DNA from: Bacteroides sp. CAG:709
Lineage (GTDB): Bacteria > Bacteroidota > Bacteroidia > Bacteroidales > UBA932
Assembly: GCA_000434935.1 (NCBI GenBank)
Contig: FR882185.1
Coordinates: 26,910 to 77,573 of the forward strand
DNA: 50,664 nucleotides
Direction of reading: 5' to 3'
Shown here: positions 17,054-24,826 of the stretch, one piece after another
Position numbering within the stretch: the stretch's first letter is position 1
Layout of the letters: each line of letters starts with the position of its first letter
Notes under the pieces: model-generated
What the model was told of the DNA's origin: nothing
The model's database searches: none
What the model saw: the letters and a program-made list of their open reading frames with translations, nothing else
Program-made: the position numbers and the translations under genes

Positions 17054-18595
17054 TTACTTGGCGTAAGCCACTGACCTGATTTCCCTTATGACGGTAATCT
17101 TCACCTGTCCAGGGTAGGTCATCTCGTTCTGGATCTTCAGAGCGATATCAGCGGAAAGCTTGTTTGCCTGCTCGTCGCTTACCTCCTCGGCTCCTACTAT
17201 CACGCGGAGTTCACGGCCTGCCTGGATGGCGTAGCTCTTGGTTACTCCAGGATATGCGGCAGCCAAGTCCTCCATGCCCTTCAGACGCTTGATATACGAC
17301 TCGATGACCTCACGACGTGCTCCCGGACGTGCACCGGAAATCGCGTCACCTACCATGACAATAGGAGAAATGAGCGAAGTCATCTCGGTCTCCTCGTGGT
17401 GGGCACCGATTGCATTGCAAATCTCAGGCCTCTCCTTGTACTGCTCTGCCAGCTTCATGCCGAGAAGTGCGTGTGGAAGTTCCGGATCATCCTCGGAAAC
17501 CTTTCCGATATCGTGGAGCAATCCGGCTCTCTTCGCGACCTTAGGATTCAATCCGAGCTCGGAAGCCATTAATGCACAGATGTTTGCAACCTCGCGGGAG
17601 TGCTGGAGAAGGTTCTGTCCGTAAGAAGAACGATACTTCATTCGGCCGATAAGTTTCACCAGTTCAATGTTCATTCCATGAATGCCGAGGTCAATGCAGG
17701 TTCTCTTACCAGTCTCCAGAATCTCGTCTTCAAGCTGCTTCTGGACCTTCGCCACGACCTCTTCGATACGTGCCGGATGGATTCGTCCGTCCACAACCAG
17801 CTGGTGCAATGCAAGTCTTGCGACTTCGCGTCTTACCGGATCGAAAGCAGAGAGAAGAATAGCGTCCGGTGTATCGTCCACAACGATTTCCACGCCTGTG
17901 GCAGCCTCCAGAGCCCTGATGTTACGACCCTCACGTCCGATGATACGGCCCTTGATTTCGTCGTTCTCAATAGGGAATGTGGTAACTGCATTCTCGATGG
18001 CAGTTTCAGTAGCCGTTCTCTGTATAGTGGTGATTACTATGCGTTTGGCCTCCTTGGCAGCATTGAGTCTGGCATCATCCATGGTATCATTGATATAAGC
18101 CTGCGCCTCGCTGCGCGCCTCTGCCTTCATGTTCTCCATCAGCAGGTTCTTCGCCTCCGTGGCAGTCATGCCCGCGATGCTCTCGATCTGTTTGTTCGCC
18201 TCCTGGCTAAGCGCCTCATACTCAGCAGCTTTTCTCTCCAATGCGTCTTTCTGTGACATGAGGCTCGCCTTGGTGTTGTCCAGATCCTTCATCTTCTTCT
18301 GGAGCTCATTGTTCTGCTGGTTGAGGTTGTTCTCCTTCTGTTTCAGCCTGTTCTCCGTGTCCTTGATCTGGGCGTTCTTGTCGTTCACGAACTTCTCGTG
18401 CTCGCTCTTCAGCTGGAGGAACTTTTCCTTTGCCTGCAGGATTTTCTCCTTTTTCAGGTTCTCAGCTTCGAGCTCGGCTTTCTCCAGGATGCTGTCCTTC
18501 CTGCCCTTCATCACTATTCTGTGAACCATTATGTAGACGGCGATGCCGAAAGCGGCTGCCACCAATGCTGTTGTAATCAAAATGACAATGTTCAT
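17054..18595 (-). CDS. rny: Ribonuclease Y
   Basis: A 513-residue membrane-anchored endoribonuclease that starts mRNA decay. An N-terminal transmembrane helix (about residues 3-24) is followed by a long charged coiled coil (about 30-150), a KH RNA-binding domain (IKGRIIGREGRNIRALE), and an HD phosphohydrolase domain with LLHDIGK and the metal-binding GAHHEE stretch. The C-terminus VIREIRSVAYAK is the family's normal end. The ATG gives the standard MNIVILITT start. The leader of about 260 bases between zapA and rny carries a candidate small RNA, its terminator and a further hairpin. Confidence 0.95.
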   Translation of the reverse strand: MNIVILITTALVAAAFGIAVYIMVHRIVMKGRKDSILEKAELEAENLKKEKILQAKEKFLQLKSEHEKFVNDKNAQIKDTENRLKQKENNLNQQNNELQKKMKDLDNTKASLMSQKDALERKAAEYEALSQEANKQIESIAGMTATEAKNLLMENMKAEARSEAQAYINDTMDDARLNAAKEAKRIVITTIQRTATETAIENAVTTFPIENDEIKGRIIGREGRNIRALEAATGVEIVVDDTPDAILLSAFDPVRREVARLALHQLVVDGRIHPARIEEVVAKVQKQLEDEILETGKRTCIDLGIHGMNIELVKLIGRMKYRSSYGQNLLQHSREVANICALMASELGLNPKVAKRAGLLHDIGKVSEDDPELPHALLGMKLAEQYKERPEICNAIGAHHEETEMTSLISPIVMVGDAISGARPGARREVIESYIKRLKGMEDLAAAYPGVTKSYAIQAGRELRVIVGAEEVSDEQANKLSADIALKIQNEMTYPGQVKITVIREIRSVAYAK

Positions 18596-18631
18596 AATAT
18601 ATATGTTGTTTTTGTTCTTTCAATGCCGCCC

Positions 18632-18692
18632 GGACACAAATAACCGGACATGTCGTTCCAATGTCAAGAAGCGTCATGTCCGGATAGTGTCC
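18632..18692 (-). other. Structured leader hairpin upstream of rny
   Basis: On the minus strand, GGACAC, then CCGGACATG, pairs with CATGTCCGG, then GTGTCC: a 9-base-pair perfect stem extended by a second 6-base-pair stem across a small internal loop. It lies 37 bases before the rny ATG and after the terminator of the upstream RNA, so it belongs to the rny 5' leader. No T run follows. It could be a self-regulatory cleavage site of RNase Y; that is a guess. Confidence 0.45.
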
Positions 18693-18721
18693 TATAATAA
18701 AAAGCCGTCAGCCGGTCTGTC

Positions 18722-18748
18722 AGAAAAATCTTAAATGATAAGATTTGA
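18722..18748 (-). terminator. Rho-independent terminator of the zapA/rny intergenic RNA
   Basis: On the minus strand, AAATCTTA pairs with TAAGATTT around a short loop and the stem runs straight into TTTTT. This is the clearest intrinsic terminator in this part of the window and marks the 3' end of the candidate RNA. Confidence 0.7.
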
Positions 18749-18860
18749 GCTCCGTGCCGGTTCAGTAATCCTACGTTCCGCCGAGACGGAATCCCACTTA
18801 GGTACTTAGGCCTGCGCATCCCCGGCTCGAGATAACCCGGTTCCGTAGAACGTGTTGTTT
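18722..18860 (-). ncRNA. Candidate 6S-like structured RNA between zapA and rny
   Basis: The stretch between the zapA stop and rny has no ORF but strong pairing on the minus strand. ACGTTC pairs with GAACGT, and GGAA with TTCC inside it; CCGGGTTATCTCGAGCCGG forms a further hairpin. The long, mostly paired rod with bulges, the terminator hairpin at its 3' end and its place directly after zapA recall 6S RNA (ssrS), which follows zapA in E. coli and, from memory, lies beside zapA in Bacteroidales. The 5' end is uncertain. A covariance-model search for 6S or 6S-Flavo would decide the name; the presence of a structured RNA is better supported than its class. Confidence 0.55.
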
Positions 18861-19169
18861 TCAGCGAGTGGTGGCTGGCGGCTGATTATCAATATTTTCA
18901 AGATAAGTATCTGTCTGTTTCTCAAGCATTTCCACTTCCTTGCCCATCGCCTCGATCTTTCTCATCAATGACAGCCTTCCCCTGCTTTCGGTCAATGCCA
19001 CGAATGACAGCAGTTCAGCAAGCTCCTTTCCCGGATACTTGTCCGTATAGATTGAGAGCATCTTGTTCACGGACGCGGCGGCCAGTCTGTATATCTCCTC
19101 GTCTTCCGGGGAATTCGCAGACAGCTCGTACTTCTTTCCGCTGATGCTTATCGTAATCTTCTGCCCCAT
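18861..19169 (-). CDS. zapA: Cell division protein ZapA
   Basis: A small cytoplasmic protein that binds FtsZ filaments at midcell. From the ATG at 19169 it is 102 residues and starts MGQKITISISGKKYELSA, the typical ZapA beta-hairpin. EEIYRLAAASVNKML and a C-terminal coiled coil (about 45-90) for tetramer formation follow. A longer reading from 19196 is possible but would overlap the upstream gene; the chosen ATG lies 2 bases after that gene's stop. Co-transcribed with the coiled-coil gene upstream; the candidate small RNA begins at its 3' end. Confidence 0.88.
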   Translation of the reverse strand: MGQKITISISGKKYELSANSPEDEEIYRLAAASVNKMLSIYTDKYPGKELAELLSFVALTESRGRLSLMRKIEAMGKEVEMLEKQTDTYLENIDNQPPATTR

Positions 19170-19171
19170 AG

Positions 19172-19444
19172 CTATTTTTCCAATAAGGAGATGCATCTGT
19201 CTATCTCCGTGATCAACCTGTCAATCTTCTCCTTCGCGGCATCTCCGCTTCCTGCAGGCGCTGTAAAAGCCTCGGTCAGCTTGAGATTATCTACTTGTCT
19301 TTCCAAATCCGCAATCTGCTTCTTATATGAATCAATCTTCTCATCCCGCTGCCGCAGTTCGAGGACAAGCCTCTCTTTCTGCTGTCTCTCGCCCTCATAA
19401 AGGGCAATGAGTCTTTCGATATTTTTCCTTATATCTTCAAGCAT
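19172..19444 (-). CDS. Small coiled-coil protein, ZapB-like partner of ZapA
   Basis: A 90-residue, highly charged protein that is almost wholly coiled coil (residues about 3-58, heptads such as ERLIALYEGERQQKERLVLE), with a second short helix at the C-terminus. No signal or membrane segment. It is the first gene of the zapA operon with a Bacteroidota promoter upstream, and the two genes are 2 bases apart. Genes like this precede zapA across Bacteroidota. By position and shape it may be a ZapB-like division factor; no motif proves this. Confidence 0.75.
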   Translation of the reverse strand: MLEDIRKNIERLIALYEGERQQKERLVLELRQRDEKIDSYKKQIADLERQVDNLKLTEAFTAPAGSGDAAKEKIDRLITEIDRCISLLEK

Positions 19445-19472
19445 CTGCGATGAGTCCTTTTTTCATATATCG

Positions 19473-19480
19473 CAAAATTA
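19473..19480 (-). promoter_or_regulatory. -7 element of the coiled-coil/zapA operon
   Basis: The minus strand reads TAATTTTG, matching TAnnTTTG, 28 bases before the ATG. A TTTTG lies upstream but only 14 bases away, shorter than the usual -33 spacing. Confidence 0.45.
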
Positions 19481-19536
19481 ACTAAATTTTTGTACAAAAT
19501 ACCTACCCTGTTGATGAAAAAGTAGTAGAAAATCAA

Positions 19537-19544
19537 TATTTTTG
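19537..19544 (+). promoter_or_regulatory. -7 element upstream of the WYL regulator
   Basis: TATTTTTG matches TAnnTTTG, 24 bases before the ATG. A TTG at 19511-19513 could serve as a loose -33 element. Confidence 0.45.
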
Positions 19545-19568
19545 CCAAAGACAAGCAGATAAATCACG

Positions 19569-20495
19569 ATGGTTAAAGACAATAACAAGAATTCCGGTCT
19601 TCTTGGCCGTTATGTGTGGCTGGTGGAGGTGATAGGCAGAAACAGGAAGATTACCTTCGATGCGATAAATAAGATATGGTTGGAATCACCGTTGAACCCC
19701 ATGAAGGAACCCTTGCCGAAAAAGACGTTCCAGAATCATTGCGCGAAGATCAAGGAACTCTTCGGCATCGACATATTGTGTGACAGGAAGGCGGATTACA
19801 GTTATTATCTGGACAATATGAAGGATCTCAAGAGGGGAGACTTCCGCCGTTGGCTGTTCGGTTCCATTTCAGTGAACAACATGATGAACGAATACCCGTT
19901 TTTACGTGACCGCGTGGTTTTCGACAGGACTCCTGAAACCGGAAAGTGCATGGTCCCTCTGCTGGAAAGTATGAAAACCAGCCTTATGGTGCGGTTTGAA
20001 TACCATAGTTATCGGGACAACGAAATCCATATCTTCAAAGTTGCCCCATATTGTCTGAAAGTTTTCAGGTTTGACTGGTACCTTCTCGGAAAAGTCTCAC
20101 CGGTCGGGCGTCTTCAGATATTCAGCATGGACCGCATCTCGAATCTGGAGATAACCGGTCCCGTTTTCCACTTGCCCGTGAATTTCAACGGCGAGAAATT
20201 CTTCGAGAATTATTATGGTGCAATGGTTACGGATGTCCCTAAATTACAGAAAGTTATATTGAAAGCGCGGGACGGGCACCAGGAATATCTTCGTGTGCGC
20301 CCGATGCACCATTCGCAGCGGGAAATCGAAATTCACCCTGATTGGTCCCTTTTCCAATACGAGCTCTGCCCGGCCGCCGATTTCATCGAGGCGATTCTTT
20401 CCCAGGGCAATGCCGTAGAAGTCCTGGAACCGCAGTCATTGCGCGAGCAGGTGGTCCTCAATCTTAAAAAAACATTGAGCAGATACACGGAATAG
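19569..20495 (+). CDS. WYL-domain transcriptional regulator
   Basis: A 308-residue cytoplasmic protein. The N-terminal 80 residues form a helix-turn-helix-like region (LLGRYVWLVEVIGRNRKITFDAI). A WYL domain follows at about 130-220 (MVRFEYHSYRDNE, VAPYCLKVFRFDWYLLGKV), then the WCX-type C-terminal extension ending EVLEPQSLREQVV. WYL proteins sense ligands, often nucleic acid or nucleotides, and control DNA repair or defence genes. The gene is monocistronic and divergent from the zapA operon, so no target is suggested by context. It is distinct in sequence from the second WYL regulator at 28.9 kb. Confidence 0.85.
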   Translation: MVKDNNKNSGLLGRYVWLVEVIGRNRKITFDAINKIWLESPLNPMKEPLPKKTFQNHCAKIKELFGIDILCDRKADYSYYLDNMKDLKRGDFRRWLFGSISVNNMMNEYPFLRDRVVFDRTPETGKCMVPLLESMKTSLMVRFEYHSYRDNEIHIFKVAPYCLKVFRFDWYLLGKVSPVGRLQIFSMDRISNLEITGPVFHLPVNFNGEKFFENYYGAMVTDVPKLQKVILKARDGHQEYLRVRPMHHSQREIEIHPDWSLFQYELCPAADFIEAILSQGNAVEVLEPQSLREQVVLNLKKTLSRYTE

Positions 20496-20498
20496 GGT

Positions 20499-20530
20499 AT
20501 TGCGAGTTTGTAGGGTTTTTCGTACTTTTG
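20499..20530 (+). promoter_or_regulatory. Promoter abutting the start of a small secreted protein gene
   Basis: TATTG around 20499-20502 and the -7 element TACTTTTG at 20523-20530 are 20 bases apart, a good Bacteroidota promoter. The ATG of the next gene is only 5 bases after the -7 element, so the transcript may be leaderless. Confidence 0.5.
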
Positions 20531-20535
20531 TGGAT

Positions 20536-20922
20536 ATGCGTAAATGTCTGGGCATACTTGTTGTCATTATCTTGTCGATTTTCTGCTGGAATTTCGACGA
20601 GGAGGATGTGCCTGTTATTGAGACTCCCGAATGCGGGTTTCTGGCGCAGAAGGATTGCTCTGAAGGCGGCTACAATGACTGGAACCTTCCGGAGATTTCT
20701 TCTTCGCAGGTCCTTTTTTCTGCCGGACGTATCTCGACACCCGGAGCCAAGGTCCGTACTACTGGCGGGCATTCCGGTGCTGACCGCTCGTCGTTCCTGA
20801 AGTCGGGAAAGATTTCCAGCGTCCACCAGGCCGTGACATTTACTGAAAATACCGGACTTTATCCTTCCGGTTGCACATCTTTTTCACATCATCTTATCAG
20901 TCTGAGGAAAATGCGGCTTTAG
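20536..20922 (+). CDS. Small secreted or membrane-anchored protein of unknown function
   Basis: A 128-residue protein beginning MRKCLGILVVIILSIFCW, a signal peptide or anchor. The rest is polar and serine-rich and ends in CTSFSHHLISLRKMRL, a basic tail of the kind I recall in small Bacteroidales exported proteins. An upstream in-frame extension to 20500 would lie within the promoter, so the ATG at 20536 is preferred. Family and function are not recognised. It is followed by 125 bases containing two short inverted repeats (TTGTCC/GGACAA near 20939-20957; CCAAAG/CTTTGG near 20983-21007) without T runs. Confidence 0.55.
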   Translation: MRKCLGILVVIILSIFCWNFDEEDVPVIETPECGFLAQKDCSEGGYNDWNLPEISSSQVLFSAGRISTPGAKVRTTGGHSGADRSSFLKSGKISSVHQAVTFTENTGLYPSGCTSFSHHLISLRKMRL

Positions 20923-21047
20923 CGGCTGCCTCCATGCGTGTTGTCCGGAGGAGGGACAACTGTATCATTTTCAGCTGTTTGTCCAAAGTCAAGCGGCCGC
21001 CTTTGGATAATGTCAATAGGTTGTAAATCCTTAGAATACAATAAATT

Positions 21048-21497
21048 ATGGAAAAAGAATTTGTACGCGTACGTTCTATGCGCGATGTTATAATCTCTGC
21101 GGCAATGACTGTAATCGGCATTGTCCTCATCATTCTCCCGACCTCTGTTTCGGTCAATATCTTCGGAACCTGTCTTGCCGTTCCCGGCGTGCTGATGCTG
21201 CTCTTTTTGAAGACGGATTATCGCGACACCGAGACCGGGCTGCGTTTCCGCCGTGTCATAAAGTATTATCCTGCAAGCCGTAAGGCCGAAATTATGGCAG
21301 CATTGAAATCAGACCTTTCGAAGGTGGCTTGGAATGAGAAGGGCACAGCCGACGGCCTGATGTTGGACATTTATGTCGGACATGGCTGCAACAAGGTGTT
21401 CATCAGAGTTTCTGAATTTATTCCGTACAATTATGAGCCATGCAGCGACTGGTTTGAATATGATGTCGCACAGGTCGCTCAAATGATTGCCAAGTAA
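21048..21497 (+). CDS. Small membrane protein of unknown function
   Basis: A 149-residue protein with two adjacent transmembrane helices near the N-terminus (about residues 13-31 and 36-55, with VIISAAMTVIGIVLIILP) and a cytoplasmic C-terminal domain of about 90 residues (VIKYYPASRKAEIMAALKSDL, YVGHGCNKVFIRVSEFIPY). It looks like a conserved Bacteroidales protein, but I recognise no family. The intact frame and domain-like C-terminus argue that it is real. It stands alone between a secreted protein gene and the MATE gene. Confidence 0.65.
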   Translation: MEKEFVRVRSMRDVIISAAMTVIGIVLIILPTSVSVNIFGTCLAVPGVLMLLFLKTDYRDTETGLRFRRVIKYYPASRKAEIMAALKSDLSKVAWNEKGTADGLMLDIYVGHGCNKVFIRVSEFIPYNYEPCSDWFEYDVAQVAQMIAK

Positions 21498-21518
21498 GGA
21501 AATTCTCCGAAATCTTAC

Positions 21519-21526
21519 TAACTTTG
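21519..21526 (+). promoter_or_regulatory. -7 element upstream of the MATE transporter
   Basis: TAACTTTG matches TAnnTTTG, 59 bases before the chosen ATG. No convincing -33 partner was seen. Confidence 0.45.
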
Positions 21527-21585
21527 CGCGCTTATCCGCGGGACCGGTTTCCGGATTCTGTGGGTAGGCGCGAGTGTGTAAAGCT

Positions 21586-22911
21586 ATGAAGAAAGTAAGG
21601 GAAATTCTAAAAATCGGCATTCCGATAATGCTCGGCCAGGCTTGTGTGATTATTCTGGCCTTCGCGGACAACATAATGATAGGGTGGCACAGCGTGGAAG
21701 AACTGGCTGCATCATCATTCGTCAACAATGTATTGAACCTGTTCATCCTCACGGAGCTGGGATTCGCTTCCGGACTTACACCTGTAATCGGCGCATTTCA
21801 CGGCACCGGCAATCTGAGAGGTGTGGGCGTGAGCATGAAGAACGGCTTGCTGGTCAATGGTTTGATAGGCATTGTCAGTATTGTTCTGCTGACCGTCATC
21901 TACGCATTTCTGGGGCATTTCGGCCAGAAGCCGGAGCTCATGCCGCTCATCCGCCCGTATTACATAATCGTCGGAATTTCCACGCTTTTCGCGCTCGGTT
22001 TCAATGTCCTCAAACAGTTCACTGACGGCATCTGCCAGCCGGTAGTGTCAATGATTTTCCTCATGTTCGGCAATGTCCTGAATATCTTCGGCAACTGGGT
22101 GTTGATTTACGGAAAGTTGGGCTGCCCGGAGCTTGGACTCTTCGGCGCCGGAATCAGTACGTTCATTTCCAGGGCATTGATGCTGATACTTTTCGTCCTT
22201 TACATCTGGAAGGCTGAGAAATTCAAGGATTATATCGCGGCTTTCAGGTCAGCGCTTTTCTCCCGCGTGAAGATGAAGGATATTTTCAATATGGGTTATC
22301 CCGTGGCAATCCAGATGGGCCTGGAGTCTTCGACTTTCTCATTCGCCGCCATCATGGCAGGCTGGCTCGGTGTCATGGAACTTGCTGCGCATCAGGTGGT
22401 TATCACTATTTCGCAGCTTTTCTTCCTCATGATGCAGGGCCTCTCGTTCGCGATTTCCATATTGGTGGCCAATTCCTACGGCAAGAAAGATTATCGCGGG
22501 GTGAAGGAGTATGTGAGGAAAGGCTATCTCATGATGCTGACCGTATCTGCCTCATTGTCAGTTCTTCTATACGTGTTCCGCTATCCTGCGGCCGGTATCT
22601 TCACTGATTCGCCCGAGGTGGCGTCCATGGCGGTGTCCCTCTTTTTTTTCCTCTTCGCCTACCAGTTCGGCGATGCCCTCCAGCTCTGCTTCGCCAATGT
22701 CCTCCGCGGTCTCCAAGACGTGAAGCCGATCATGTACGCCGCTTTCGTAAGTTACTATGTGATAGCGATTCCCGTGGCATATTACCTGGGTTTCCACGCC
22801 CACTTCGGCCTCCAAGGCATCTGGACCGGCTTCCCCGTAGGTCTGACCCTGGCCGGCATCTTCTTCTTCACCTGCTACCGCCGCGACATCAGTCGTCTGG
22901 AGAGGGGATAG
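21586..22911 (+). CDS. MATE-family multidrug/metabolite efflux transporter
   Basis: A 441-residue inner-membrane antiporter with twelve predicted helices in two homologous halves. Family signatures include IGIPIMLGQACVI, FADNIMIGWHSVEELAASSFVN, FGNVLNIFGNWVLIYG and, in the second half, MELAAHQVVITISQLFFLM and LRGLQDVKPIM. MATE proteins export cationic drugs or metabolites using Na+ or H+. The ATG at 21586 is preferred to a GTG at 21574, because MKKVREILKIGIP is the usual short N-terminus. A run of eight T bases near 22640 encodes the FFF of SLFFFLF. Substrate unknown. Confidence 0.92.
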   Translation: MKKVREILKIGIPIMLGQACVIILAFADNIMIGWHSVEELAASSFVNNVLNLFILTELGFASGLTPVIGAFHGTGNLRGVGVSMKNGLLVNGLIGIVSIVLLTVIYAFLGHFGQKPELMPLIRPYYIIVGISTLFALGFNVLKQFTDGICQPVVSMIFLMFGNVLNIFGNWVLIYGKLGCPELGLFGAGISTFISRALMLILFVLYIWKAEKFKDYIAAFRSALFSRVKMKDIFNMGYPVAIQMGLESSTFSFAAIMAGWLGVMELAAHQVVITISQLFFLMMQGLSFAISILVANSYGKKDYRGVKEYVRKGYLMMLTVSASLSVLLYVFRYPAAGIFTDSPEVASMAVSLFFFLFAYQFGDALQLCFANVLRGLQDVKPIMYAAFVSYYVIAIPVAYYLGFHAHFGLQGIWTGFPVGLTLAGIFFFTCYRRDISRLERG

Positions 22912-22947
22912 TATCTTTTTGTGAACTCTTTTGCGAACTGAATTTTC

Positions 22948-24057
22948 TCATCGCCACATCTTGCAAATCTGAATCCGTTTCCAGAAGAAGTGCCAGATGT
23001 AGTAGAACGGGGCGGCGAGTGCGTCGCTTTCGTAGTGGCTCAGCAGGTGGAGATTGCGCCTGGTGATTTCGATGAGCTTTCCGGCCTTGGATGTCGGGCG
23101 GCGGAACCTGGTGTCGCCGCGCCCGAAGTTTCCTCCCTCCATTATCTCGCAGAGCAGAAAAACTCCTTCCGCCTCATCGGCTTTCCAAAGCGACGGAATT
23201 TCCGGCAATGCGAACACCGTCCGGAGCACCCACATTGTCGCGGAAGCGAAACGGGTCATGCCCATGTCCTCGACATCCTGCATCAAACGGCTGTCTTGAC
23301 TGGCATCGCGATGCTGGATCGCGAAATAGATGTCCATCATCTGTCGCAGTCCGATTCCGCCGGAAATGAGGTGTCTGAACGCATGATGCAGCAGATAAAA
23401 CAGGTGTATGTAGTCGGACGGGCAGACGATTTCCCCACAAGGCAATTCCGCTTTCCCGGCGAAAAACTCTTCTTCATGACTCTTCCAGAACTTCTGTATC
23501 TTTCTGTTCTTGAATGGATTATGCGATATGCTCAACCGATAGTGCAGCTCCACCTCGGTGTCATTGAAAATCTCCGGATGCGCATGCACGTAATCCCAGC
23601 CGCCATCGTCAATGCCCTTCTTCCTCAGGTATTCCAATGTCTTTTCGCGTCCGCATTCGACGTATACGTCAATGTCCCCGGCTTGTCGCAGCCCTCGCAA
23701 ATCCTCGCGATAAAGAGCCGCTACGCTCTGCCCCTTGAAAGTAGTCAGGCGTATCCCGTCCCGGTCGAACATTTCTTGCAGCTCGACGCAATGCCGGTTC
23801 ATGATTTCATTGCGCTTCTGTATGCTCGCCGCGGCGCCTAACCATTTCATTTTTAGGTTGGTCGGTAACTTTACAGCCTGCTCCGGATGCCTGCTGCATA
23901 TCCTCTGCACGCCCGCGAAGCACACTCCCGGCAATGTCTGTTTCTGCGCATCCTTATACATTGCCACCCACTCTTCCTCCGACGGCACCACCGGCCCGAA
24001 CCCGTCAGCCGTGCCTACCGCGTTTTGTATCAGTTTGAAAAACAAATTGTCTGTCAT
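22948..24057 (-). CDS. Nucleotidyltransferase-fold family protein (NTP_transf_5 type)
   Basis: A 369-residue protein from the ATG at 24057. The nucleotidyltransferase core is visible in LTTFKGQSVAALY followed by GLRQAGDIDVYVEC (the D-x-D metal pair), VELHYRLS, and a helical part with HLFYLLHHAFRHLISGGIGLRQMMDI. It belongs to the group often found in Bacteroidota polysaccharide loci; the product's reaction is not established. A paralogue lies at 39.6-40.7 kb. A longer frame continues upstream to 24225, but those extra 56 residues look like a relic of another protein (see 24080-24225), so the shorter start is chosen. Confidence 0.75.
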   Translation of the reverse strand: MTDNLFFKLIQNAVGTADGFGPVVPSEEEWVAMYKDAQKQTLPGVCFAGVQRICSRHPEQAVKLPTNLKMKWLGAAASIQKRNEIMNRHCVELQEMFDRDGIRLTTFKGQSVAALYREDLRGLRQAGDIDVYVECGREKTLEYLRKKGIDDGGWDYVHAHPEIFNDTEVELHYRLSISHNPFKNRKIQKFWKSHEEEFFAGKAELPCGEIVCPSDYIHLFYLLHHAFRHLISGGIGLRQMMDIYFAIQHRDASQDSRLMQDVEDMGMTRFASATMWVLRTVFALPEIPSLWKADEAEGVFLLCEIMEGGNFGRGDTRFRRPTSKAGKLIEITRRNLHLLSHYESDALAAPFYYIWHFFWKRIQICKMWR

Positions 24058-24079
24058 TGTCCAATACGAACTGTTTGAA

Positions 24080-24225
24080 GTTTTCAAGCACAACCCAAAT
24101 GCCTGCATCAACTTTCCCTTCATGTCTAATTTTCCTGCCTTATGCAGTATGGCGAAGTCTCGTTCGACAGTGCGTTGGGTTACCGGCAAAGTTGCCGACA
24201 TTTGTGTCCTCGCCGTTTCCGCCAT
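24080..24225 (-). pseudogene. Frame-broken relic of a helix-turn-helix C-terminal domain
   Basis: Upstream of the nucleotidyltransferase, the minus strand encodes LPVTQRTVERDFAILHKAGK, a typical winged-helix recognition region like the C-terminal HTH of AlbA-type ATP-binding regulators. The rest of that domain (IRHEGKVDAGIWVVLENF) continues only in another frame, so a frameshift lies near 24132. Stops close the frame directly upstream of 24225. Only this tail of the old gene remains. Confidence 0.5.
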
Positions 24226-24385
24226 TTACACTGGAAGAGTCTACGGCAAGTTCACTCGCGAGCGACTCTCCGTATTTTATGTTCTGACTTCCGCATTGCA
24301 AATGTACGCTTTTTTCGATACAATTCTCTCCATTTCACAAACTCACGACAAATGTAAACTTCTCTTTTTTCGCGATGAAAATTCT

Positions 24386-24575
24386 GAACAAGTTGGCAGA
24401 TGCTGATGTGGTTGTTGGGAGCTGCAACCTCCTGAATGATAGGTGATTATGCTGTTTTGTGCTCGATCCGGTCCCTGCCAACTCTCATGAAAAAATAGGG
24501 GAGTTGGCACACTGTCGATGCTGCAATACGCTGTTAATCAATTATTTCCGGAATATTGGGCCTGCCAACTTGTTC
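24386..24575. repeat. Four alternating copies of an AGTTGGCA repeat inside a 14-base perfect inverted repeat
   Basis: GAACAAGTTGGCAG at 24386-24399 is exactly inverted at 24562-24575. Between them, TGCCAACTC at 24476-24484 and GAGTTGGCA at 24501-24509 form a second inverted pair with a 16-base loop. AGTTGGCA thus occurs four times in 180 bases with alternating orientation, three copies next to a T-rich tract. The block lies in the 770-base gene-poor stretch between the nucleotidyltransferase and the AbiE pair. Confidence 0.7.
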
Positions 24576-24602
24576 GAAAAAAGCCTGTTCATCAGAATTT
24601 CA

Positions 24603-24657
24603 CTATTTTAACGCCGCAAGGTATTCCTCGTGCAGATGATAATTCTTCTTTGCGGAT
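24603..24657 (-). pseudogene. 3'-end relic of a WecA-type transferase gene
   Basis: The minus strand encodes KNYHLHEEYLAALK and a stop. This matches the end of the intact transferase at 34.2-35.2 kb (KYYHLHEEYLATLKK). DNA identity also extends past the stop: 24596-24651 and 34176-34230 differ at only a few positions. It is a recombination scar rather than a gene. Confidence 0.75.
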
Positions 24658-24814
24658 CATCCACCCGATCGAGTCGCAGTCAGGTCATACTTTTGACAAA
24701 AGCTCATCCATCTGTCTGGAGCATTTTGAATGACAGCGGTCGCTAAGATTGCCTTAGTAGCAATATTTTGAACGGAAAAAGAAACATTACTTCTTTTATT
24801 GTTCCAATTATTGC

Positions 24815-24822
24815 TATATTTG
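24815..24822 (+). promoter_or_regulatory. -7 element of the AbiE-type operon
   Basis: TATATTTG matches TAnnTTTG exactly and ends 4 bases before the ATG of the antitoxin gene, again suggesting a leaderless or nearly leaderless transcript. Confidence 0.5.
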
Positions 24823-24826
24823 CAAC

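Noticed and set aside
22990..23841. A 283-residue plus-strand frame opposite the nucleotidyltransferase gene.
   Set aside because: No recognisable domain; it mirrors the codon pattern of the minus-strand gene, which has clear family motifs.
24058..24225. The 56 additional N-terminal residues of the nucleotidyltransferase frame.
   Set aside because: They encode part of a helix-turn-helix relic, are absent from the paralogue at 39.6 kb, and an ATG at the expected family start is available.
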